From contig NZ_FOGR01000005.1 in NCBI RefSeq assembly GCF_900111275.1, forward strand, positions 124,001 through 188,000: 64,000 bases of DNA. Reading direction: 5' to 3'. The notes beneath the pieces were generated by a model. The model ran no database searches, was not told where the DNA came from, and worked only from the letters and a program-made list of their open reading frames with translations. Both the position numbers and the translations under genes were made by a program. Origin of the DNA: Rhizobium sp. NFR03. Its GTDB lineage: Bacteria; Pseudomonadota; Alphaproteobacteria; Rhizobiales; Rhizobiaceae. Each line of letters opens with the position of its first letter. Position 1 is the first letter of the stretch. Positions 55,913 through 64,000 of the stretch are shown here, in pieces.

Positions 55913-56504
55913 GGGGGCTTCCGATGGTCGAGAGAAGAGGGCGGATCGCGCCGCGCGAGAGCGCGACGAACCATACTGGCGACCATAATCAGAGGGCGTC
56001 GGCAATCCAATCCTGACATGATACGATCAGAACAATTGCAGACCAGTTTGAAACCAAAGGAAAGGTGCTGGCAATTATACGCAATATTCTTTCGTCAACG
56101 CCGGAGAAGGAGACATTTTCGGATTGATGACACTGAATATTTCTGCCGTCTCCCTTGCAGTCCCTGGCACTTTCTGGCATAGAGCCTGTGAAATAGGACA
56201 GGCTTGCTGTCCTATTTCGGTCTGACGACCGAATGGCCTGAAGCGCACATCCAAGCGGCGCAGGGTCTGAACAGGGAAACACCTTCTCACGCGGCGAACC
56301 GCAAGGTCTCTCGTGTGTCCGGCTTGATGCCGGTGTTCCCTGTCAAATGGTCGCGGATCATCTGACCCGGCACCGCCAAGCTTCGTTTGCGAGCGGCACA
56401 GGATCATGCAACGATAGACCGGGCGACACAACGCGGTTGAAGCCGCGCGTGCGCCCCGACGACGGCAGGCCCGAGAGAGAAGGGCCGCAACTGGAGGGAA
56501 GACG
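55913..56504. other. 592-bp divergent gap and gltB leader
   Basis: No convincing gene. Left of centre, the region is AT-richer. At 56190-56218 GAAATAGGACA and TGTCCTATTTC form a perfect 11-bp inverted repeat with a 7-base loop, 287 bp upstream of gltB. A TGGCAC at 56165 recalls a sigma-54 -24 box but the -12 spacing is off by one. The gltB ribosome site GGAGGG is at the right end. Confidence 0.5.
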
Positions 56505-59500
56505 ATGACGCAGATCACGCCATCACATGACGCCGCATCCCGGCGCGAAGAGGCTCAGGCCATCGCGACGACGACGGCCGTGTTCCCGAAAGCTTTCCCG
56601 GAAAACACTTACAAGGGCGGTCTGCCGGCAAAGCAGGGGCTCTATGACCCGCGCAACGAGCATGATGCCTGCGGCGTCGGCTTCGTCGCCCATATGAAGG
56701 GCGTCAAGTCGCACCAGATCGTGCGCGACGGCCTGTTCATTCTCGAGAACCTGACGCATCGCGGCGCCGTGGGCGCCGACCCGCTGATGGGTGATGGCGC
56801 CGGCATTCTGGTGCAGATCCCGGATCGCTTTTTCCGCGAGGAGATGGCGGCTCAGGGCGTAACCCTGCCGCGGGCCGGTGATTACGCCGTCGGCTACATG
56901 TTCATGCCGCAGGACGAGGCGCAGGTCGCCCATTTCAAGCAGGTCATCGCCGATGTCGTCGCGGAAGAAGGCCAGTCCCTGCTGGGCTTCCGTGACGTGC
57001 CTGTCGATAATTCTTCGCTGTCGAAGGCGCCGCATATCGCTGCGACGGAGCCGCGCCACGTTCAGGTCTTCATCGGCGCCGGTCGCGACGCCGCGACGAA
57101 TGCCGAATTCGAGCGCCGCCTCTTCACGCTGCGCAAGGTCATTTCCAACCGGATCTACGACGCCTACAAGGGCGCGGAAACCGGCTTCTATCCCGTGTCG
57201 CTGTCGTCGAAGACGATCATCTACAAGGGCATGTTCCTTGCCTATCAGGTAGCGGCCTATTTCAAGGATCTGGAGGATCCCCGGTTCGAAAGCGCGGTCG
57301 CGCTCGTGCACCAGCGTTTCTCCACCAACACCTTCCCGTCCTGGAAGCTTGCGCATCCCTACCGCATGGTCGCCCATAACGGCGAAATCAACACGCTTCG
57401 CTCCAACGTCAACTGGATGGCGGCGCGTCAGGCGTCCGTGTCCTCGCCGCTCTTCGGCGACGATATCTCCAAGCTGTGGCCGATTTCCTACGAAGGGCAG
57501 TCGGACACCGCCTGCTTCGACAACGCGCTCGAATTCCTCGTGCAGGGCGGATACTCGCTCTCCCATGCCGTGATGATGCTGATCCCCGAGGCTTGGGCCG
57601 GCAACCAGCTGATGGGACCTGAGCGCAAGGCGTTCTACGAATACCATGCCGCCCTGATGGAGCCGTGGGACGGGCCGGCTGCGGTCTGTTTCACCGACGG
57701 CCGCCAGATCGGCGCGACGCTCGACCGCAATGGTCTACGCCCCGCGCGCTATCTCGTCACCGATGATGACCGCGTCATCCTCGCGTCCGAAGCCGGCACG
57801 CTGCCGGTGCCGGAAGAGAGCATCGTCAAGAAGTGGCGTTTGCAGCCGGGCAAGATGCTGCTGATCGACATGGAGGAAGGCCGCATCATCTCGGACGAGG
57901 AGGTGAAGTCCTCGCTCGCCAGCCAGCATCCCTATCGCAAGTGGCTCGACAACACGCAGCTGATCCTCGAAGAGCTGAAGCCGGTGGAGCCGCGGGCGTT
58001 GCGCCGCGACGTGTCGCTGCTCGATCGCCAGCAGGCCTTCGGCTATACGCTCGAAGACACCAAGATCCTGATGTCGCCGATGGCGACGACGGGTCAGGAA
58101 GCCATCGGCTCCATGGGTACGGATACGCCGATCTCGGCCATGTCGTCGAAGTCGAAGCTGCTCTACACCTATTTCAAGCAGAACTTCGCGCAGGTCACCA
58201 ACCCGCCGATCGACCCGATCCGCGAAGAGCTGGTGATGAGCCTCGTCTCGTTCATCGGGCCGCGGCCGAACATCCTCGATCATGTCGGCGCATCGCACGC
58301 CAAGCGGCTCGAAGTGCGCCAGCCGATCCTGACCAATGGCGATCTGGAAAAGATCCGCTCCATCGGCCATACGGAAGACCGGTTCGACACCAAGACGCTC
58401 GACTTCACCTATGATGTCGCGCGCGGTGCCGAAGGCATGCCGGAAATTCTCGACCGGCTCTGCGAGCGCGCCGAAGCCGCCGTCAAGGGTGGCTACAACA
58501 TCATCGTGCTCTCCGACCGGCAGGTCGGTCCGGACCGCATCGCGATCCCCGCGCTGCTCGCGACCGCTGCCGTTCACCACCACCTGATCCGCAAGGGGCT
58601 CCGCACCTCGGTCGGTCTCGTGGTCGAATCGGGCGAGCCGCGCGAGATCCACCATTTCGCGCTTCTCGCCGGCTATGGCGCGGAGGCGATCAACCCCTAT
58701 CTCGCTTTCGACACGCTGACCGACATGCACAAGCGCGGCGAATTCCCCAAGGAAGTCGACAGCAGCGAGATCGTCTATCGCTACATCAAGGCTGTGGGGA
58801 AGGGGATCCTCAAGGTCATGTCCAAGATGGGCATCTCGACCTACCAGTCCTATTGCGGCGGGCAGATCTTCGATGCCGTCGGTCTCTCAAGCGAGCTGAT
58901 CGAACGCTATTTCTTCGGCACGGCGACGCAGATCGAAGGCATCGGCCTCAAGGAGATCGCCGAGGAGACCTTCAACCGTCACCAGGCGGCCTTCGGTCCC
59001 GATCCGGTGCTGACCAACACGCTCGATGTCGGCGGCGAATATGCCTACCGCATGCGCGGCGAAGGTCACGCCTGGTCGCCGGATTCGATCGCCTCGCTCC
59101 AGCATGCCGTCCGCGGCAATGCGCAGGACCGTTATCGCGAGTTCGCCGACATGGTGAATGGCGACGCGCTGCGCATGAACACCATTCGCGGCCTCTTCAC
59201 CATCAAGGGCGCGGAAGGTCTCGGCCGCACGCCGATCTCGATCGACGAGGTCGAGCCGGCGTCCGAAATCGTCAAGCGCTTCTCGACCGGCGCCATGTCC
59301 TTCGGCTCCATCTCGCGTGAGGCGCACACGACGCTCGCCATCGCCATGAACCGGATCGGCGGCAAGTCGAACACCGGCGAGGGCGGCGAGGAGAGCGACC
59401 GCTATTTCCCGCTTCATGACGGTTCGGCGAACCCGGAACGTTCCGCCATCAAGCAGGTGGCATCGGGGCGCTTCGGCGTGACGACGGAATATCTGGTCAA

Positions 59501-61256
59501 TGCGGACATGCTGCAGATCAAGGTAGCGCAGGGTGCAAAGCCCGGCGAAGGCGGTCAGCTGCCCGGCCACAAGGTGGACGCGACGGTTGCCAAGACCCGG
59601 CATTCCACGCCCGGCGTCGGTCTCATCTCGCCGCCGCCGCACCACGACATCTACTCTATCGAAGATCTGGCCCAGCTGATCTACGACCTGAAGAACGTCA
59701 ATCCGGAAGCGAATGTTTCGGTCAAGCTCGTTTCGGAAGTCGGTGTCGGCACGGTTGCGGCCGGCGTCGCCAAGGCACGCGCCGACCATATCACGGTCTC
59801 CGGCTATGATGGTGGCACCGGCGCGTCGCCGCTGACCTCGCTCAAACATGCCGGCAGCCCGTGGGAAATCGGCCTTGCCGAGACGCACCAGACGCTGGTG
59901 CTGAACGGCCTGCGCTCGCGCATCGCCCTGCAGGTGGATGGCGGCCTGAAGACCGGCCGCGACGTCATCATCGGCGCTCTTCTGGGTGCCGACGAGTTCG
60001 GCTTCTCCACCGCGCCACTGATTGCCGCCGGCTGCATCATGATGCGCAAGTGCCACCTGAACACCTGTCCGGTGGGTGTGGCGACGCAGGATCCCGTTCT
60101 GCGCAAGCGCTTCAAGGGTGCGCCCGAGCATGTGGTCAACTATTTCTTCTTCGTGGCCGAAGAGGTGCGGGAAATCCTCGCCTCACTCGGCGTGTCGAAG
60201 TTCGACGACATCATCGGCGCTTCGGAGCTGCTGGAGAAGGACACGCTGATTTCGCACTGGAAGGCGAACGGGCTCGATTTCTCCAACATCTTCTACAAGG
60301 TGGATGCGCCGAAGGCTGCGACCTACTGGACGGAGAGGCAGAACCACCCGATCCACGACATTCTCGACCGCAAGCTGATTGCGGAAGCGATGCTGGCGCT
60401 GGAGTCCAAGACGCCCGTGAAGATCGAAGCGACGATCAAGAACGTCGACCGGTCGGCCGGTGCGATGCTCTCGGGCGAGGTTGCCAAGCGCTGGCGCCAC
60501 AAGGGGCTGAAGGACGATACGATCTTCGTCACGCTGCGCGGCACGGCGGGCCAGTCGTTCGGCGCGTTCCTCGCGCGCGGCATCACCTTCGACCTGATCG
60601 GTGACGGCAACGACTATGTCGGCAAGGGCCTCTCCGGCGGCCGCATCGTCGTGCGTCCGTCCGAAGCGTCCAAGATCAAGGCCGCGGAATCGATCATCGT
60701 CGGCAACACGGTGCTCTACGGCGCGATCTCGGGCGAGTGCTACTTCAACGGCGTGGCCGGCGAACGTTTCGCGGTGCGCAACTCGGGCGCCATCGCGGTG
60801 GTCGAGGGCGTGGGCGATCATGGCTGCGAATATATGACGGGCGGCGTGGTGGTCGTGCTCGGCGAGACGGGCCGCAACTTCGCGGCCGGCATGTCGGGCG
60901 GCGTCGCCTATGTTCTGGACGAGAGCGCCGACTTCCCGCAGCGCTGCAACATGGCCATGGTCGAGCTGCAGCCGGTGCCGGAAGAGGATGACATGCTGGA
61001 GAAGCTGCATCATCACGGCGGCGACCTCATGCACAAGGGCATGGTGGACGTCTCCGGCGACATGACGCGCCATGACGAGGAGCGGCTGGTACAGCTCATC
61101 TCCAACCATCTCCACTACACGGGTTCGCCCCGCGCCAAGGATATCCTCGACAACTGGGCGGACTTCCGGCCGAAATTCCGCAAGGTCATGCCGGTCGAGT
61201 ATCGTCGCGCGCTCGAAGACATGGAGCGGATGAAAATGGCGGAGGCTGCCGAGTAA
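56505..61256 (+). CDS. gltB: Glutamate synthase (NADPH) large subunit
   Basis: 1583 residues, ATG 56505 with GGAGGG upstream. A propeptide of about 48 residues precedes the mature N-terminal Cys in [14 protein letters not shown], the nucleophile of the class II glutaminase. The central domain and the FMN/3Fe-4S synthase domain follow, with [20 protein letters not shown] and the cluster Cys of [21 protein letters not shown] near residue 1180. The C-terminal right-handed helix domain ([23 protein letters not shown]) is complete. It makes two glutamates from glutamine and 2-oxoglutarate with GltD. Confidence 0.98.
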   Translation: MTQITPSHDAASRREEAQAIATTTAVFPKAFPENTYKGGLPAKQGLYDPRNEHDACGVGFVAHMKGVKSHQIVRDGLFILENLTHRGAVGADPLMGDGAGILVQIPDRFFREEMAAQGVTLPRAGDYAVGYMFMPQDEAQVAHFKQVIADVVAEEGQSLLGFRDVPVDNSSLSKAPHIAATEPRHVQVFIGAGRDAATNAEFERRLFTLRKVISNRIYDAYKGAETGFYPVSLSSKTIIYKGMFLAYQVAAYFKDLEDPRFESAVALVHQRFSTNTFPSWKLAHPYRMVAHNGEINTLRSNVNWMAARQASVSSPLFGDDISKLWPISYEGQSDTACFDNALEFLVQGGYSLSHAVMMLIPEAWAGNQLMGPERKAFYEYHAALMEPWDGPAAVCFTDGRQIGATLDRNGLRPARYLVTDDDRVILASEAGTLPVPEESIVKKWRLQPGKMLLIDMEEGRIISDEEVKSSLASQHPYRKWLDNTQLILEELKPVEPRALRRDVSLLDRQQAFGYTLEDTKILMSPMATTGQEAIGSMGTDTPISAMSSKSKLLYTYFKQNFAQVTNPPIDPIREELVMSLVSFIGPRPNILDHVGASHAKRLEVRQPILTNGDLEKIRSIGHTEDRFDTKTLDFTYDVARGAEGMPEILDRLCERAEAAVKGGYNIIVLSDRQVGPDRIAIPALLATAAVHHHLIRKGLRTSVGLVVESGEPREIHHFALLAGYGAEAINPYLAFDTLTDMHKRGEFPKEVDSSEIVYRYIKAVGKGILKVMSKMGISTYQSYCGGQIFDAVGLSSELIERYFFGTATQIEGIGLKEIAEETFNRHQAAFGPDPVLTNTLDVGGEYAYRMRGEGHAWSPDSIASLQHAVRGNAQDRYREFADMVNGDALRMNTIRGLFTIKGAEGLGRTPISIDEVEPASEIVKRFSTGAMSFGSISREAHTTLAIAMNRIGGKSNTGEGGEESDRYFPLHDGSANPERSAIKQVASGRFGVTTEYLVNADMLQIKVAQGAKPGEGGQLPGHKVDATVAKTRHSTPGVGLISPPPHHDIYSIEDLAQLIYDLKNVNPEANVSVKLVSEVGVGTVAAGVAKARADHITVSGYDGGTGASPLTSLKHAGSPWEIGLAETHQTLVLNGLRSRIALQVDGGLKTGRDVIIGALLGADEFGFSTAPLIAAGCIMMRKCHLNTCPVGVATQDPVLRKRFKGAPEHVVNYFFFVAEEVREILASLGVSKFDDIIGASELLEKDTLISHWKANGLDFSNIFYKVDAPKAATYWTERQNHPIHDILDRKLIAEAMLALESKTPVKIEATIKNVDRSAGAMLSGEVAKRWRHKGLKDDTIFVTLRGTAGQSFGAFLARGITFDLIGDGNDYVGKGLSGGRIVVRPSEASKIKAAESIIVGNTVLYGAISGECYFNGVAGERFAVRNSGAIAVVEGVGDHGCEYMTGGVVVVLGETGRNFAAGMSGGVAYVLDESADFPQRCNMAMVELQPVPEEDDMLEKLHHHGGDLMHKGMVDVSGDMTRHDEERLVQLISNHLHYTGSPRAKDILDNWADFRPKFRKVMPVEYRRALEDMERMKMAEAAE

Positions 61257-61385
61257 TCGGCGGTCTCGTCCGGGGCGACGTTCACTGTTGCCCCGGTTGA
61301 GCCTCCAGCGATCTGTCTTGCCCAGGCGGGCGGATGGTGCCGCTCCGGCCTCTCCTGCGGGTCCTGGCCCCAAGCCTATACGGGC

Positions 61386-61407
61386 GCGCCCGATCCGGCT
61401 CGGGCGC
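61386..61407. repeat. Inverted repeat between gltB and the pyruvyl-transferase gene
   Basis: GCGCCCGA and TCGGGCGC make a perfect 8-bp stem with a 6-base loop, 130 bp after the gltB stop. No T tract follows, but TAGAAT with TTG-type bases downstream suggests a fresh promoter for the next gene. Confidence 0.4.
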
Positions 61408-61465
61408 TCTCGCGAAATCTTGAAGTTGCGCATTTCGATCCGCGCTAGAATGAACATGGTGTAAC

Positions 61466-62527
61466 GTGTCCAAGGACCTTCTCGACATCGTCGCGTCGAA
61501 GGCTGCCATCCCGGTCTCCTGGGTGACGCCGCCGGCTGGCGAGGATTATCTCAATCTCGGCGACGCGTTGTCTCCGGTGATCGTTTCGATGATGTCGGGA
61601 CTGCCGGTGACACATGCGCCGAGCAAGAGCCGGCAGACGCGTCTTGCTGCCGTCGGCACCATCGGCCACATGATGGCGGGCGGGCATGTGCATGTCTGGG
61701 GAACGGGCACGTCTCCAAATCTCAATCCCGGCCAGCATGGTGAGGACAAGATCCCCTATAGCCGTCCGGCCGATACGCGTTTCACCTTTCACGCGACGCG
61801 CGGACCGTTCAGCCGCCGTGTTCTCGGCAGCGACGGGCCTGCCGTCTATGGCGATCCGCTCTGGCTCCTGCCGCATTTTCACGATGCGCCTGTCAAGAAG
61901 ACCCATGAACTCGGCGTCATTCTGCATCTGGCGGAATTGTCCGAGCGCACCTTCGATGCCCGTCCGAAGGACACCGAAGGCCGCCACCATGTGGGGCCGT
62001 CGGATGCGGGATCCGTCAAGCTGATCAACACGGTCACGCCGACGACGATCGGCGCGCTGCGCGAGCGGCTGGACGAGATCCTGTCCTGCAAGCGGATCGT
62101 CTCGACCAGCCTTCACGGCATGGTCTTTGCCGAATCCTACGGCATTCCCTGCCTCTATTTCTCGCCGCGCTCGCGCAGCACCGGGCTGGGTCGTATCGAT
62201 CTCTCCGACGAGAGCGGCGTCATCGACCTGCGTTTCGTGGATCTCTATCGCGGTCTCGGCCTTTCCGAACTCGACATCTGGTACCAGCCCCGGCAGGTCA
62301 AGACGAACTGGCAGGCTGTGATCGACGCCGTTGATAAGGTCTGGGCGCCAAAGGTCTTCGACGACAGACCCCTGATCGAATCCTTCCCGCTACCGCTTGC
62401 CATGATGGGCAAGGGCGCGCGCGGCAGCGCCTTCGATTCGCCGGTGATCGCCGCGCTCCCGACACAACGAAAACGGCTTCCGGGCCAGGCCTTCATCGAG
62501 GGGCTCGCGGACCGGTTCTTAAGATGA
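61466..62527 (+). CDS. Polysaccharide pyruvyl transferase family protein
   Basis: 353 residues, GTG start at 61466 with a weak ribosome site. The family block LNLGDALSPVIVSMMSGLPV near 27 and the late SCKRIVSTSLHGMVFAESYGIPCLYFSPRSRS near 215 are those of PssM/ExoV-like ketal pyruvate transferases, which add pyruvate from phosphoenolpyruvate to sugar residues of exopolysaccharide. VGTIGHMMAGGHVHVWGTG is also typical. No signal peptide; these enzymes work in the cytoplasm on lipid-linked sugar units. It sits alone between gltB and gltD with no other polysaccharide genes in view. Confidence 0.85.
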   Translation: MSKDLLDIVASKAAIPVSWVTPPAGEDYLNLGDALSPVIVSMMSGLPVTHAPSKSRQTRLAAVGTIGHMMAGGHVHVWGTGTSPNLNPGQHGEDKIPYSRPADTRFTFHATRGPFSRRVLGSDGPAVYGDPLWLLPHFHDAPVKKTHELGVILHLAELSERTFDARPKDTEGRHHVGPSDAGSVKLINTVTPTTIGALRERLDEILSCKRIVSTSLHGMVFAESYGIPCLYFSPRSRSTGLGRIDLSDESGVIDLRFVDLYRGLGLSELDIWYQPRQVKTNWQAVIDAVDKVWAPKVFDDRPLIESFPLPLAMMGKGARGSAFDSPVIAALPTQRKRLPGQAFIEGLADRFLR

Positions 62528-62689
62528 CGATCATGAAACGTCTTATGGTCATGAAATTCGATTGAGTGTTCGCCGTTCTGGCGACAATGTGAAAAAAAGC
62601 CTGCCGGACCTCGGCAGTCAGGAACAGAAACGGGTGGACGCGGAGCGGGTGGCATCGGCGCTTCCACGGCGATGATTGAGGGTTACGTC

Positions 62690-64000
<1,311 letters not shown>

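Noticed and set aside
56165..56180. Sigma-54 promoter for gltB
   Set aside because: TGGCAC is present but the second element GGCA is one base out of the required spacing and lacks TTGC.

Overview
The window looks like chromosome of a Rhizobiaceae alphaproteobacterium (Rhizobium/Agrobacterium/Sinorhizobium relatives). The signs are high GC, a glgP-glgB-glgC-glgA-pgm glycogen operon, a soxBDAG sarcosine oxidase operon, the CtrA-pathway adaptor CpdR, an MmgR-like small RNA with the UUUCCUCCCU element, a ROSE-type RNA thermometer before a small heat-shock gene, and an aa3-type oxidase subunit IV. I see no phage, insertion sequence, CRISPR array or plasmid origin. The species is not determinable from what I can see. 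Genes run off both edges: a GNAT acetyltransferase on the left (5' end missing) and gltD on the right (3' end missing).

Layout. 1-3.8 kb: GNAT enzyme, a glyoxalase-like small protein, a periplasmic serine hydrolase and a modular cell-wall-hydrolase-like protein. 3.8-6.1 kb: a CobW-family zinc GTPase translationally coupled to a WD40 protein. 6.1-10.6 kb: creatininase-family hydrolase divergent from a MarR regulator, then a LacI regulator, a D-2-hydroxyacid dehydrogenase and a gamma-glutamyl hydrolase. 10.8-13.7 kb: oxidase subunit IV, glgX, MaoC-like hydratase. 13.8-19.0 kb: soxBDAG (minus strand). 19.4-20.9 kb: rpsU (TTG start) and a TPR lipoprotein, each with a clear terminator. 20.9-30.1 kb: the glycogen operon on the minus strand, with three near-abutting or overlapping junctions.

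30.4-38.7 kb: a TadG-like vWA protein, then a three-gene cluster of large transglutaminase-DUF2126 protein, a fused circularly permuted ATP-grasp/alpha-E protein and a second transglutaminase. This is the least understood system in the window and the best candidate for new biochemistry, probably peptide or amide-bond chemistry. 38.9-43.7 kb: ilvD and treY diverge across a 308-bp gap with two strong inverted repeats. 43.8-47.4 kb: phospholipase D-like, UPF0104 membrane protein and EEP phosphatase, the same trio as Escherichia coli ybhO(clsB)/ybhN/ybhP but on both strands. 47.4-49.9 kb: small proteins, a cupredoxin, DUF1206, tRNA-Val(GAC). 49.9-55.9 kb: cpdR, N-formylglutamate amidohydrolase, MmgR-like RNA, inositol-phosphatase/HisN, alpha/beta hydrolase, heat-shock protein with thermometer, threonine aldolase. 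56.5-64 kb: gltB, a polysaccharide pyruvyl transferase gene, and gltD.

How it fits together: the carbon-storage genes (glgP/B/C/A, pgm, glgX, treY) supply glycogen turnover and one half of a maltodextrin-to-trehalose route; treZ is not in the window. Sarcosine oxidase, glutamate synthase, ilvD, threonine aldolase and formylglutamate hydrolase serve amino-acid and C1 metabolism. All calls come from reading translated sequence, motifs and spacing; no database search was run.
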